In this document: one piece after another, positions 15,624 through 25,322 of the stretch
Layout: each line of letters starts with the position of its first letter
Position numbering within the stretch: the stretch's first letter is position 1
Program-made: the position numbers and the translations under genes
The notes under the pieces: model-generated
The model's database searches: none
Told to the model about the DNA's origin: nothing
Seen by the model: the letters and a program-made list of their open reading frames with translations, nothing else
Assembly: GCA_020847175.1 (NCBI GenBank)
Contig: JADLCM010000008.1
Coordinates: forward strand, 1 to 64,000
DNA: 64,000 nt
Reading direction: 5' to 3'
DNA from: Phycisphaerales bacterium
Lineage (GTDB): Bacteria; Planctomycetota; Phycisphaerae; Phycisphaerales; UBA1924

Positions 15624-18332
15624 ATGAAGCGTGGATGGAACCTTCTTTGGATCGTGGCTTCGGCGGGGCTCGTGTCGCCCGTGCTGGCGCAAGACCTTCC
15701 CGGGTTTGACAAGGTGTCCGATGGGTTTGAGTCCGTGGTCTCCACGGCGGACGGGTCCCGTCCGATGTGGAATGTCTGGAGGCGCGCGAAGGACGGGCAG
15801 CTCTTGGCGGAGCTCCCGCGCGGCATCGAGAACAAGCGATTCCTGATCACCCCGACGGTTGCGGGGGGCGATGCCGAGGCCGGTGTCGACAACCGGCCGA
15901 CCTTCCAGGTCTATTGGCGCCGCATCGAGAATCAGATGGTGCTCGTGCAGCCGAACACCACCGTCCGCACGACGGGCGACGCGGAAAGCCAGCTCTCCAC
16001 GCAGCGCGTCTACACCGACACGGTTCTCCTGAGTGTTCCGATCATCGCCAACGGCCCTTCCGGAGGCGTGGTCATCGATCTCGACGGGCTGCTCCTCGGG
16101 CAGTCCGGTGCGTTCTTCGGCCCGTACACGGCGGGCGCGAATACCCGGCTCTCGGTGCTCAAGTCCGTCAAGGCGTTCCCGTACAACATCGAGGTCGAGT
16201 TCGAGCTTCCCCGCAGCACGGGGCAGCTCATGGCGATCCACTACTCGATCGGTGATCCGCCGAAGACCCCCGGTTTCCGCACCCGCGAGGCCGATCGGCG
16301 CGTCGGGTTCTTCTACACCGACTACACCGACCGGGGCGCCAATGACGGCGAAAGCCAGACCCGGCGCCTCGCGCACCGCTGGGCTCTGGAGAAGCGAGAC
16401 CCCAAGCTCGCCATGAGCCCGCCGAAGCAGCCCGTGATCTACTACATCGAGCACACCACGCCCGTCCGCTACCGGCGCTGGGTGCGTGATGCCATCCTGG
16501 AGTGGAACAAGGCCTTCGAGCAGGTCGGCATTCTCAACGCGATCGAGGTTCGCCAGCAGGACGCGGCGACCGGCGCGTACATGGACATCGACCCGGAGGA
16601 CATGCGCTACTCCTTCATCCGCTGGACCAACTCGCACATGGGCTACGCGATCGGCCCGAGCAACGCGCACCCCGAGACCGGCGAGATTTACAACGCCGAC
16701 ATCGTGATGGACGAAGGCTTCATCAGCGGCTTCGCGCGTCAGTATTCCTACCGCGCCATCACCGCGGCCCATGCCGTGGCGGGGATGGATCCCGAGACTA
16801 TCGCCTGGCTCGACGAGAACCCGAGCTGGGACCCCCGCATGATCTTCGCGACGACCAGCGAGCGCCGCGAGATTGAATCCTGGCGGGCCGCCGAAGCCGC
16901 CGGAATCGCCGACGAGGCCCAGATGCCCGCGATGCTCGCCGAAGCGCGGAAGATGACGACGGACAGCCCGGAGGACTGCAATCACGGCATGTGCCGCGCC
17001 GCGTACGGCCAGGGCCTCAACATCGATCTCATGCGGATCGCCGCCGACGCCAACCTGCTCCCCGCGCCCGAGGGCGGCAGCGTCCTCGATGGTCTTCCCG
17101 AAGAGTTCATCGGGCCCCAGATCAAGTGGGTGCTGATGCACGAAGTGGGGCACACGCTGGGGCTCATGCACAACTTCAAGGGCACCAGCGTCACGCCCTA
17201 CGCCCAGGCCAACAGTGAGGCCGGCAAGGGCACGCCCTGGTCGGTCTCGGTGATGGACTATCCCGGCTTCAACCTCGTCGTCGAAGAGGGGGGCCTGGTG
17301 CAGGGCGACTTCTCGCCGTCGGGCATCGGCACGTACGACATGTGGGCGATCAAGTGGGGGTACACCCCGGACCAGAAGCAGGCGGATGAACTGGCGCGCC
17401 AGGCCGCCGATCCCGCGCACGCCTTCATGAGCGATGAGGGCAACAGCGGGCCCGACCCTCGCGCCCGCACCTGGGACATGGGCGAGAACTCTCTCGACTT
17501 CTGCGACAACCAGATTCGCCTCGCCAACCGCATCCGCTCGAAGATCGTGGATGAGCTGGTGAAGGACGACCAGACGTGGCAGCGTGCAGCCCGCGCGTAC
17601 AACGACTCGCTCTCGCGCCAGATGCAGGCCGTGTCAATCGCCTCGGGCTGGGTCGGCGGCGTCTACCTCAACCGCTCCCACAAGGGCGACGCGAACGCCA
17701 CGGACCCGGTCGCACCCGCGCCGATGGATCGCCAGCGCCGCGCGGTCAAGTTCATCATCGAGAACGGCCTCCGCGCCGATTCCTACGGGCTCACCCCCGC
17801 GCTCCTCTCCAAGTTCGGCAACGAACAGTGGTGGGATGAGGGCGGTTTCGGCCAGCCCGACATGCCGGTGTATGACCAGGTGTTCAACCTGCAGTCCTCC
17901 GCGCTGACCATGCTCCTCAACCCGACCCGTCTGCGCCGGATCATGGACAACGAGTTCCGGGTGGGCGCCGGGCAGGATGCGCTCACCGTGCCCGAACTCT
18001 TCCGCGACGTGCGGGCCGAGGTCTGGAGCGGCCTCGATGCCCCGCGCGGCTCCTTCAACGACCGCTCTCCGCTCATCTCCACGTTCAAGCGCAGCCTGCA
18101 GCGCGAGCACCTGACCCGCGTGATTGATCTCGCCAACGGCCGGGTGAAGCTCCCCGGGGCTACCGGCGCATCGATCCCTTCGCTCGCACGCCAGGAACTG
18201 CGTGATGTGCAGGCCTTGGTCGTTGCCGCCGTCGCCCGGGGCGACATCGACGGGTACAGCAAGGCCCACCTGATCGACTGCGTGGAGCGCATCGACCTGG
18301 CGCTCAAGGCTCAGTTCGTGCGCCAGGATTGA
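15624..18332 (+). CDS. Exported zinc metalloprotease, DUF5117/M10-like
   Basis: A 902-residue secreted protein with a signal peptide (WNLLWIVASAGLVSPVLAQ). It belongs with the large zinc-dependent metalloproteases described by DUF5117 and DUF4953. The zinc signature HEVGHTLGLMHN is at about residues 505-516, the extended HExxHxxGxxH form of metzincins, and is followed by the Met-turn-like SVMDYPGFN. Upstream stands a beta-rich prodomain containing PVIYYIEHTTP. The C-terminal 350 residues are helical and probably regulatory. The substrate is unknown; extracellular protein turnover is likely. GGAGGAA six bases before the ATG at 15624 sets the start. The gene is monocistronic, ending in a strong terminator. 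Confidence 0.88.
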   Translation: MKRGWNLLWIVASAGLVSPVLAQDLPGFDKVSDGFESVVSTADGSRPMWNVWRRAKDGQLLAELPRGIENKRFLITPTVAGGDAEAGVDNRPTFQVYWRRIENQMVLVQPNTTVRTTGDAESQLSTQRVYTDTVLLSVPIIANGPSGGVVIDLDGLLLGQSGAFFGPYTAGANTRLSVLKSVKAFPYNIEVEFELPRSTGQLMAIHYSIGDPPKTPGFRTREADRRVGFFYTDYTDRGANDGESQTRRLAHRWALEKRDPKLAMSPPKQPVIYYIEHTTPVRYRRWVRDAILEWNKAFEQVGILNAIEVRQQDAATGAYMDIDPEDMRYSFIRWTNSHMGYAIGPSNAHPETGEIYNADIVMDEGFISGFARQYSYRAITAAHAVAGMDPETIAWLDENPSWDPRMIFATTSERREIESWRAAEAAGIADEAQMPAMLAEARKMTTDSPEDCNHGMCRAAYGQGLNIDLMRIAADANLLPAPEGGSVLDGLPEEFIGPQIKWVLMHEVGHTLGLMHNFKGTSVTPYAQANSEAGKGTPWSVSVMDYPGFNLVVEEGGLVQGDFSPSGIGTYDMWAIKWGYTPDQKQADELARQAADPAHAFMSDEGNSGPDPRARTWDMGENSLDFCDNQIRLANRIRSKIVDELVKDDQTWQRAARAYNDSLSRQMQAVSIASGWVGGVYLNRSHKGDANATDPVAPAPMDRQRRAVKFIIENGLRADSYGLTPALLSKFGNEQWWDEGGFGQPDMPVYDQVFNLQSSALTMLLNPTRLRRIMDNEFRVGAGQDALTVPELFRDVRAEVWSGLDAPRGSFNDRSPLISTFKRSLQREHLTRVIDLANGRVKLPGATGASIPSLARQELRDVQALVVAAVARGDIDGYSKAHLIDCVERIDLALKAQFVRQD

Positions 18333-18360
18333 CCCGCGCAGAAACCTCGAGGTTTTCCCC

Positions 18361-18394
18361 GTCGGCCCCGGTCATTCCGGGGCCGACTTTCATT
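18361..18394 (+). terminator. Rho-independent terminator of the metalloprotease gene
   Basis: GTCGGCCCCG and CGGGGCCGAC form a perfect 10-bp stem with a seven-base loop (GTCATTC), followed by TTTCATT. Confidence 0.85.
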
Positions 18395-18459
18395 CGCATA
18401 GACTTGCACGCAAGGCCCGACAGCGCCGGGCTGATCTCGCCATGTCAGGAGCGCAAGCC

Positions 18460-19107
18460 ATGAGCATGTCGGCCCCCTTCAACCTTTCGGGGTGGATTCG
18501 CAGGAACAAGCACCTCCTCCAGCCTCCCGTCAGCAACAAGCAGCTGTACATCGACGAGGCGCAGGATGTCATCGTCTTCATCAGCGGCGGACCCAACACC
18601 AGAAACGATTACCACGTCAACCCCACCGAGGAACTCTTCTACCAACTCAAGGGCGACATCGCGGTGCGCGTGCGCCCTCTCGACGGCTCCACGCCGCACG
18701 ATGTGGTGATCAAGGAAGGGGAGATGTTCCTTTTGCCGCGCTGGGTGCCGCACCGTCCTCAGCGGCCGGCGAACACCGTCGGGCTGATCGTCGAGTTCCC
18801 GCGAGGCGTCGATGCCGAGGGCCTTCCGCAGAAAGACGGCCTTCGCTGGTACTGTCCGAAATGCGACGGCCTTGTCCACGAGGCCACCTGGGTGCTGCGG
18901 AAGATCGACGAAGACCTCAAGATCATCATGGAGGATTTCTGGGGAGGCCCGGCCGATCGGCGTACCTGCCGCGGCTGCGGGCACGTGATCGAGCGCGCCG
19001 GCGCGATCGAGCTCGCGCGCGGGAAAGTCAAGGTGGCCGCGCAGAAGCCACCGGTGAAGAAGGCCGCACGCGGTCGGTCGTCGACCGCTCGCGCGAAGCA
19101 TCGTTGA
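18460..19107 (+). CDS. nbaC: 3-hydroxyanthranilate 3,4-dioxygenase
   Basis: The enzyme opens 3-hydroxyanthranilate to 2-amino-3-carboxymuconate semialdehyde, a step of tryptophan breakdown and of quinolinate (NAD) synthesis. The cupin iron site is visible as His52 and Glu58 in YHVNPTEELFYQ, with a further His in PRWVPHRPQRP. Arg residues that bind substrate occur in NTRNDYH. The bacterial rubredoxin-like second metal site is present as WYCPKCDG and CRGCGH. The 215-residue length fits, with an added basic tail of about 30 residues. The ATG at 18460 follows AGGAG at suitable spacing; the ATG at 18442 lies before it and would include that site. No other kynurenine-pathway gene is nearby. Confidence 0.92.
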   Translation: MSMSAPFNLSGWIRRNKHLLQPPVSNKQLYIDEAQDVIVFISGGPNTRNDYHVNPTEELFYQLKGDIAVRVRPLDGSTPHDVVIKEGEMFLLPRWVPHRPQRPANTVGLIVEFPRGVDAEGLPQKDGLRWYCPKCDGLVHEATWVLRKIDEDLKIIMEDFWGGPADRRTCRGCGHVIERAGAIELARGKVKVAAQKPPVKKAARGRSSTARAKHR

Positions 19108-19684
19108 CGGAAGCGTGCGCCGCTTGCAGAGTGCCTGAGTGTGCGTGGGGATGTGCGTCACCGGGGTCGCTGCCGAGCCACGTCCAGTGAACGCGGTTTG
19201 AATCGCCGAATCCGGTCCGGGGGCACCGAGAAGAGATCTCAGGTGGGCCTGCGATCGTAGTTCGCGGACATCCTGCTGTGCCCAGGACCGACGCCTGGAT
19301 GGGCTTGCTCCTTGCGCCGCGGGGGCACCACAGTTGTTCGGTCGGCAAAGTTTGCGCGATCGGCACCCGGACGACGTGCGCATTGGCTCGCACCGCCTCC
19401 TGCGCACGAAACTCGACGCCGCCGAGCAGGTTGACTGCCGCCTCGCCCGCACTGGCGTCGCCCCTGCCGGCAACCAGATTGGTGGGCTTGATCCGCACCG
19501 AGCCCCTCGCTTGCCCGGCGGACCTTCAGACGCTCGGTCCGGGGAGCGCCGATGCCCGTGTCGCACAGTGGATGCTCCGAGTGCGCAACAACAGAAGTAC
19601 CCCCGTGTTTCGGGAAACTCGCGGCGAGGGTAAACCCGGAAGTATTGCGCGCCGATGCTGACTGCGGCAACAGGAGACACGATC
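19108..19684. other. 577-base gap; possible decayed gene on the minus strand
   Basis: No intact gene is supported. A minus-strand frame at 19028-19498 contains GEAAVNLLGGVEFRAQEAVR followed by ANAHVVRV. This resembles the C-terminal helix of flagellar rod/hook proteins (FlgC type), but no matching N-terminus exists in any frame. It may be a gene remnant or chance. No RNA gene or clear terminator is visible. Confidence 0.4.
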
Positions 19685-20677
19685 ATGAACTCGTCGACGT
19701 TTGCCATTGCCGAGGCTGCGCTGTTCCTGGCTTTAGGAGCGCCTGCGGCCGCTCAGGACGCAGGCGGCTTGGGCGAACCGCCCGAAGGCGCATTCGCGTC
19801 GGTCGAAGACGCTGCAAGCGAGGAAGCCGGCCCCAATACGGGCTTCGATCGGCCCGCCACCCGAGAACCATCGGCGACGGCGTCTCCCGCAGAAGATGCA
19901 CCGGTCAACGGGGGCCGGTTTCACTTCTCGTTCGGACTCGACTGGACCAACGCCTACTACTTCCGCGGCATCCGCCAAGAGGATGAAGGCCTGATCCTCC
20001 AGCCTTGGGCGGCGGTGAATATCGATGTCGCCTCAGGGGAAGGCTGGAGCTTTGGGCTCACCGGCAGTACGTGGTCGAGTTTGCACGAGGAGCACACCGG
20101 CGCAGACACCGACGACGATTGGCTGGAGTCGTGGTATGAGGCGGACTCCCTGCTCGGCGCGACACTGACGTTCGGGCACTGGTCATTCGCGGCCCAGTAC
20201 GCCTGGTACGCCAGCCCCAACGGCGCCTTCGAGACGACGGAAGAGGTACTGCTCACCGCCGGGTACGATGACGTGGACTGCCTCGGTGCCTGGGCGCTCC
20301 ACCCAAGCGCCACACTCGCCATTGAGACCGGTTCCGCAGCCGCTGACGGCGGTGATACCGGCGTGTTTTTGCAGCTTGGGGTGACTCCCGGATTCTCGCG
20401 ACCCTTCGGGACGGCGGGCGAGGTTTCGTTCAGCTTCCCGGTGGCCGCTGGTCTGAGTCTCGGTGATTACTACGAGGTGGATGGCGACGACGATACGTTC
20501 GGGTTCCTGGTCTTCGGCGGCCGCGTCGCCATCCCGTTGCCTTTCGCCCCGACGTGGGGTGCATGGACGCTGACCGCCGGAGTGAACGGAATGCTCCTGG
20601 GCGATCACGCATCGGAGTTCAACGACGATGACGAGTTCGAGGTGCTGGCGGTGGTCGGCATTTCGGTGGCGTACTAG
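19685..20677 (+). CDS. TorF-like putative outer-membrane porin
   Basis: A 330-residue protein with a signal peptide (MNSSTFAIAEAALFLALGAPAAAQ) and then an acidic, Pro/Ala-rich linker to about residue 75. The remainder is a run of amphipathic beta strands typical of an outer-membrane barrel. It opens with FSFGLDWTNAYYFRGIRQ, close to the conserved start of the TorF putative porin family. The last strand ends VLAVVGISVAY, with a terminal aromatic residue as expected for barrel assembly. It could allow diffusion of small solutes; no substrate can be inferred. CAGGAGA eight bases before the ATG supports the start. It stands alone between the 577-base gap and the chemotaxis receptor. Confidence 0.72.
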   Translation: MNSSTFAIAEAALFLALGAPAAAQDAGGLGEPPEGAFASVEDAASEEAGPNTGFDRPATREPSATASPAEDAPVNGGRFHFSFGLDWTNAYYFRGIRQEDEGLILQPWAAVNIDVASGEGWSFGLTGSTWSSLHEEHTGADTDDDWLESWYEADSLLGATLTFGHWSFAAQYAWYASPNGAFETTEEVLLTAGYDDVDCLGAWALHPSATLAIETGSAAADGGDTGVFLQLGVTPGFSRPFGTAGEVSFSFPVAAGLSLGDYYEVDGDDDTFGFLVFGGRVAIPLPFAPTWGAWTLTAGVNGMLLGDHASEFNDDDEFEVLAVVGISVAY

Positions 20678-20796
20678 CGGAGTATCCCGTTCGTCGGGCC
20701 GGAACCGGTTGGTGCCTGCCCGTCACACATGCCCGGCATGAAGGCGACTGGGTCGTGCGAGGCGCAGGCTCTCGACTGCGGAAAGGTGCATGAGAC

Positions 20797-22437
20797 ATGA
20801 AGTTCCTGAATAACCTCAAGGTGCGTACGAAGTTCATGATCCTGGGGGCCACGTCAGTGTTCGGGGTCGTTGCCCTGGCGCTGGTTTCGGCCGCCACGCT
20901 GAACGAAGTCAAGGTGACCGGTCCGGTCTACTCGAACATCATTCGAGACAAGGATCTGATCGCCGACATTCTGCCGCCTCCCGCCTACATCGTGGAGGCC
21001 TGCAACAACGTGTACGAGATCGCGAATATGCGGGACGAGGCGAAGGTGCGTCAGGCGATGACGACCGCCGAACGCGTCAAGACCGAGTTCTTCGCGCGCT
21101 GCGACTATTGGGCCGCCAATCTGCCCGAAGGCCCCGCAAAGCAGTTGCTCTTGGGCGACGCACGCTCTGCGGCAGAGCGGTTCTTCGCCGTTCGGGACGG
21201 GCGGTTCCTTCCCGCGATGCTCGCGGGCGAGTACGCGCAGGGTGAGGCGCTGATTGAGAGCGACCTGTTGCCCGCCTTCCTTGATCATCGGGCCGCGATC
21301 ACCAAGGTCGTCGATCTCGCCACCGCAGGTGCCCAAGCCACCGAGAAGACCAGCCTTGGTATTCTGAAATCTCGCACCACGCTCTTCTGGAGCATCTTCG
21401 GCGTGCTGATTGCGGCGGTGACGTTCGCGAGCTTCGCGGTGTGCCGAGGCATTCTCCGGTCGATCAGCGCGTCCCTTGCCGCGATCGAGCAGTTCAGCCG
21501 GTCGGACCTCACCTCCAAGATCGCCGTGGAGCAGAAGGATGAGTTCGGCTCCCTCGCCAAGGCGTTCAACGACTCCATGGCCTCGATGCGCGGCGTGATC
21601 AGCCAGGTTTCGGTCGCAACTCACGAGGTCGCCGGCGCCGCGACGCAGATCGCCGCCAGCGCCGAAGAAATGGCCGCCGGGCTCTCCCGGCAGCAGCAGC
21701 AGGCGGGCCAGGTGGCCGCCGCCATGGAGGAGATGGCCTCCAGCGTTTCCGAGGTCGCGGGCAAGAGCCGCGAAGCCACCGAAGCCGCCCGTTCCAGCGG
21801 GGAGCAGGCCCAGGTCGGCGGGCAGGTCGTTTCCGATACCGTCGACGAGATCCGCGGCATCAGCACCGAGGTGGACCAGTCGAGCCAGGCGGTCACCAGC
21901 CTGGGGCAGAAGAGTGAAAAGATCGGCGAGATCATCAGCGTCATCAACGATATCGCCGATCAGACCAACCTCCTCGCCCTGAACGCCGCGATCGAGGCAG
22001 CCCGGGCCGGCGAGCACGGACGTGGCTTCGCTGTGGTTGCAGATGAAGTCCGAAAGCTCGCTGAACGCACGCAGCGTGCCACTGAGGAGGTCGCCGGATC
22101 GATTCGTGAAATCCAGGGCGAAACCAGCACGGCAGTGACCCGCATCGAGGCCAGCAGCGCCCGCGTCTCACGGGGTGTGGAGCTCGCCAACTCCGCCGGC
22201 TCGGCCCTCACTCGCATCATGGACGCCTCAAGCCAGGTCGTGCGCATGATCGAGGGTATTGCCGCCGCCTCATCACAGCAATCCGCCGCGAGCGCTGAGA
22301 TCGCCCGCTCGATCGAGCAGATTTCTGCCGTCACACGCGAAAGCAACCAGGGCTCCGAGCAGGCAGCCGAGGCAGCCGCGAGCCTCAGCCAGCAGGCGGA
22401 AGCGCTTCAGCGGCTCGTGTCGCAGTTCAAAGTCTGA
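20797..22437 (+). CDS. Methyl-accepting chemotaxis protein
   Basis: A 546-residue transmembrane receptor. TM1 spans about residues 10-30 and TM2 about 192-214 ([22 protein letters not shown]). Between them is a roughly 160-residue helical sensor that I cannot assign to a ligand. A HAMP domain follows ([20 protein letters not shown], to about 265). The cytoplasmic coiled-coil signalling domain follows, with the invariant hairpin tip around residues 377-424 ([20 protein letters not shown], then [17 protein letters not shown]). It ends in a canonical methylation helix, without a CheR-docking pentapeptide. It should couple an external cue to CheA and CheW, which are not in the window. A strong terminator follows. 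Confidence 0.95.
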   Translation: MKFLNNLKVRTKFMILGATSVFGVVALALVSAATLNEVKVTGPVYSNIIRDKDLIADILPPPAYIVEACNNVYEIANMRDEAKVRQAMTTAERVKTEFFARCDYWAANLPEGPAKQLLLGDARSAAERFFAVRDGRFLPAMLAGEYAQGEALIESDLLPAFLDHRAAITKVVDLATAGAQATEKTSLGILKSRTTLFWSIFGVLIAAVTFASFAVCRGILRSISASLAAIEQFSRSDLTSKIAVEQKDEFGSLAKAFNDSMASMRGVISQVSVATHEVAGAATQIAASAEEMAAGLSRQQQQAGQVAAAMEEMASSVSEVAGKSREATEAARSSGEQAQVGGQVVSDTVDEIRGISTEVDQSSQAVTSLGQKSEKIGEIISVINDIADQTNLLALNAAIEAARAGEHGRGFAVVADEVRKLAERTQRATEEVAGSIREIQGETSTAVTRIEASSARVSRGVELANSAGSALTRIMDASSQVVRMIEGIAAASSQQSAASAEIARSIEQISAVTRESNQGSEQAAEAAASLSQQAEALQRLVSQFKV

Positions 22438-22473
22438 GCGGCGACGTCAAGCCGACGTCATCCTTCCGAGTCG

Positions 22474-22509
22474 TGCGGGGCGGTCCATGCGGGCCGCCCC
22501 GCATTTTTT
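22474..22509 (+). terminator. Rho-independent terminator of the chemotaxis receptor gene
   Basis: TGCGGGGCGG and CCGCCCCGCA pair around an inner TCC-ATGC-GGG, followed by a six-T run. Confidence 0.92.
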
Positions 22510-22594
22510 CGCAGAGCGAGACTTTGCGAATCCGGTGCGGCGGTCTTCCCGCGCCCGCGTTGAGTGGCCCGACGGTGTCATACATCGCGCGGAC

Positions 22595-24628
22595 TCATGC
22601 GTCCACGTTCGCCGCCAGTCTGGCTCGAATCGCCAGCAGCAGCGGAAACTCGAGTCTCGCCCGATTCTCCTCCTTGGCTCTCGGCCCCGGTTCGCTCACC
22701 CGGCGGCTCGCCCATTCCTCCATCGCGTCCACCACGAAGCCCGCTTCGCCGAGCATGTTCACATAGGCGCCGATCGGGCGGTGGTACGTGACGGTGGTCA
22801 CCGGTTCGGCCCCGGACGAAGCCGCCCCGGGGTTCATCACGATCTCCTTACGCGACTCCGAGAGGTACGCATCGACCCGCCGGTACTGGCGCGCGGGCTG
22901 GCCCGAGTCCCATCCCCAACTCGTCCGCCCCGGCGTCCGAAAGGCCGGGTGCAGCAGCACGAGCACCAACGTGCCGCCGGGCTTGAGCACCGATGCGGCG
23001 CTCTTCAGGACTTCAGAGGCCGGGTCGATATTCATGATCGCCATCACGCAGGCCGCCGCGTCGAACGTCCCCAGCGCGCCGGCGTCGAGCGAGCGTGCAT
23101 CACCGACTTCGTATCGCGCCGCGCGGTGGGCCTCCCGCGCCGCATCGACCAGCGCAGGCGAGAGGTCAACACCGACCGTGTCCACGCCCCGTGCGCTGAG
23201 CTCGCGGCAGAGCAGACCCTCGCCGCACGCGATGTCCAGGATCTGCTGCCCCGGTGCCGGCCCGAGCAGCCGGATCACCCCGGGAACGATCAGGTCGTCG
23301 TGGTGATCGCCGGCCCCCGACCGAAGATGCCGGCCGTACCACTCGGCGACGTGGTCCCAAGATTTCGGCGCACCGGGCGCGGGGGCGGCGGAACTCTGCG
23401 CGGGCTGCACCGGCGCCGCGGGTCCACCGGGGCGAGGCCCGTCGTCCTTCGCGGCGGGTTGCCCCTTGCGTGCCATGCGGGCGACCGCGCCGGGCGCGTC
23501 CGGCACCGGGGCTCCTGCCGCGAGCACGAACGAAGGCGGCGCGGGGAGCGCCAGTGCCGGTCCCGGGCCGCCCTTCGGCTCGCCCGGGAGCGTCAGGCGC
23601 GCCAGATGCAGAAGGAGGCGCGGCCGGCCGTCCGCGCGCGTCGGCTCGGCGACCACGCGCCATCCGATGGTCTGCAAATGGATGTGCACCTGCCCGGGAC
23701 GCTCGGTGTGCAGCGTGAGTTCCACGACCGCCCGTGTTCGACCTCGGCTCAGAACCTTCATCGAGGTTCGCGCGGCCTTGCCCCTCGCATCGTCTTCGCC
23801 GACCGCGGGCCCGACTCTGCCCCTCGCGTCGGATCGCATCTCCACCGTGAGGTTGACATGCTCGGGAAGATCCGCGGGCGTCGCGCTTCCTTGCCCGATG
23901 GGCTCAATCACGGCGAGCACCGTGCGCGGGGCGTCGCCCGATCGGAAGTACTCCTTCAGGCTCGACGCGGTGTCGTCATCGAGCCCGAACACCACCAACC
24001 CGGAGGCTTCCGGGTCAAGGGGTGTGACCGGGCGCGGCTTGCCCCCCGCGAGCACGGGCACGAGTTTCGCCACCTGCTCCGCAACCAGGGTCAAAGTCCT
24101 CGGCGCGGTTTTTACACGTTCACCCGGGCGAAGCGACACCGGCATGCCGGGCGGCTTGTCCAAGACCATGACGCCGGGTGAAGCGTGGATCAGCCGCACG
24201 CCGCGCGCCACCCAATCGCCGGGTTCCGGAGACCCCTTCCGATCGCGAGCCGCGGGGGTCGCCGATCCGGATTTCGAGTTTCCGGCCGCACGCGCCGTGG
24301 GCACGCGCTTTGAGGTCGGGGCATCCCCGGCGGCTTGAAATCCGGATCGCCCCGTGCCGCGAGGGCCGACTTGGCGCGCCTCGTTCCGGCGCGATCCCGC
24401 CCGAGCCGGACGGCCGGGCGGAGGCTCGGAGTCCCGCGGCCCCCTTCGACTGACCGGGCCCGCAGGGCGATCCACGCGCGGGCGAGGGCCGCCTGTCGCA
24501 CGGTCATTGGACCGCGGCCCTCGTGGGCCGGCGCCGCCCGATCGAGGGTCATTGTCGAAGGGTCTCTGAAACGAAGGCTTGCGCGGGCCGCCGCGACGCG
24601 GGGAGGGACCGTCAGGTCGTGGAGGCAC
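22595..24628 (-). CDS. Degenerate RluA-like pseudouridine synthase fused to a SAM methyltransferase
   Basis: A 677-residue fusion. Residues 1-140 are Pro/Arg/Gly-rich and disordered. About 145-345 follow the RluA fold: VMVLDKPPGMPVSL, then TPLDPEASGLVVFG, where the usual HRLD is TPLD so the catalytic Asp remains but the Arg is lost. Further on is GQVHIHLQTIGWRVV, where HQIRVHL has lost its Arg. After a Pro/Ala linker, about 430-677 form a class I methyltransferase (ILDIACGEGLLCRELSARG, VGVDLSPALV). Catalytic pseudouridylation is doubtful; RNA binding to guide methylation is my inference. The GTG at 24628, with CGGAG upstream, overlaps the end of the coaB-like gene by 17 bases; longer frames overlap it more. 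Confidence 0.8.
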   Translation of the reverse strand: MPPRPDGPSPRRGGPRKPSFQRPFDNDPRSGGAGPRGPRSNDRATGGPRPRVDRPAGPVSRRGPRDSEPPPGRPARAGSRRNEARQVGPRGTGRSGFQAAGDAPTSKRVPTARAAGNSKSGSATPAARDRKGSPEPGDWVARGVRLIHASPGVMVLDKPPGMPVSLRPGERVKTAPRTLTLVAEQVAKLVPVLAGGKPRPVTPLDPEASGLVVFGLDDDTASSLKEYFRSGDAPRTVLAVIEPIGQGSATPADLPEHVNLTVEMRSDARGRVGPAVGEDDARGKAARTSMKVLSRGRTRAVVELTLHTERPGQVHIHLQTIGWRVVAEPTRADGRPRLLLHLARLTLPGEPKGGPGPALALPAPPSFVLAAGAPVPDAPGAVARMARKGQPAAKDDGPRPGGPAAPVQPAQSSAAPAPGAPKSWDHVAEWYGRHLRSGAGDHHDDLIVPGVIRLLGPAPGQQILDIACGEGLLCRELSARGVDTVGVDLSPALVDAAREAHRAARYEVGDARSLDAGALGTFDAAACVMAIMNIDPASEVLKSAASVLKPGGTLVLVLLHPAFRTPGRTSWGWDSGQPARQYRRVDAYLSESRKEIVMNPGAASSGAEPVTTVTYHRPIGAYVNMLGEAGFVVDAMEEWASRRVSEPGPRAKEENRARLEFPLLLAIRARLAANVDA

Positions 24629-25322
24629 GGCGGAACTCCGAGATGATGTTGAGAAGCCAGGGGGCGAAGGCATCCTTGGCGATGGGTCCCGGGGTTGCGA
24701 ATCCTTCGGGATCACGCCCGGTAATGACCACGGCTTCAATGGTGGGGGCGTCCATGGTCTCCAACGGGTTGGCGACGATCATGTCCACGCGTTTTCGTTC
24801 AAGCTTTCGGCGGGCCGACGCTAGCATCTCGGCCCGGGGCTCGAGTGCGAAGCCTACGATAGTCTGCCCCGCGGGGCGGCGGGCCGCGCATCCTGCCAGC
24901 AGGTCCGGCGTGCTTTCAAGTTCAATCGTCATCCCCCCCTCCGTCCGGCGGTGCTTGCCCGAGAGCATGTCGCCGGAGACCTTTGGGCGGTAGTCCGCGA
25001 CCGCCGCGGCCATGACCAGAACGTCGGCCTCGGGCGCGTGGGCCCGCAGCAAGGCGTCCAGGTCCGCGCAGGTGCGGAACCGGAACACCCGAAGGGACGA
25101 ATCGGAAGGTTGCGTGGGCGTGGGGCCCAGCAGGAGCGTCACGTCCCAACCCAGGCGGCCGGCCACCTCGGCCAGGGAGATGCCGAGACGACCGCTGGAG
25201 CGGTTTCCGATGAATCGAACGGCATCGATGGGCTCGTGAGTGGGGCCGGCCGTAATCAGGATTCGAGGAGGTCGGGCTTCGGTCACGGGGTTCTCACGGG
25301 CTGGCCTGGTCTCGGGCGTCAT
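24612..25322 (-). CDS. coaB: Phosphopantothenate-cysteine ligase (CoaB domain)
   Basis: This is the CoaB half of coenzyme A synthesis, joining cysteine to 4'-phosphopantothenate after nucleotide activation. The nucleotide-binding start ILITAGPTHEPIDAVRFIGN and the following RSSGRLG are textbook. The VMAAAVADYRP motif contributes the active-site Asn/Asp region, and KRKRVDMIVANPLE stands near the C-terminus with the conserved Asn. Most bacteria carry a CoaBC fusion; here the 236-residue protein is CoaB alone, and no CoaC decarboxylase is in the window. Two starts are possible, ATG at 25322 and GTG at 25286, and neither has a clear ribosome binding site. It is translationally coupled to the downstream RluA-methyltransferase fusion. 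Confidence 0.88.
   Translation of the reverse strand: MTPETRPARENPVTEARPPRILITAGPTHEPIDAVRFIGNRSSGRLGISLAEVAGRLGWDVTLLLGPTPTQPSDSSLRVFRFRTCADLDALLRAHAPEADVLVMAAAVADYRPKVSGDMLSGKHRRTEGGMTIELESTPDLLAGCAARRPAGQTIVGFALEPRAEMLASARRKLERKRVDMIVANPLETMDAPTIEAVVITGRDPEGFATPGPIAKDAFAPWLLNIISEFRRASTT

Noticed and set aside
14982-17420. Minus-strand frame of 812 residues opposite the metalloprotease and rmuC 5' region
   Set aside because: Long antisense frames are expected at this GC content. It crosses two real genes in opposite senses and shows no recognisable domain.
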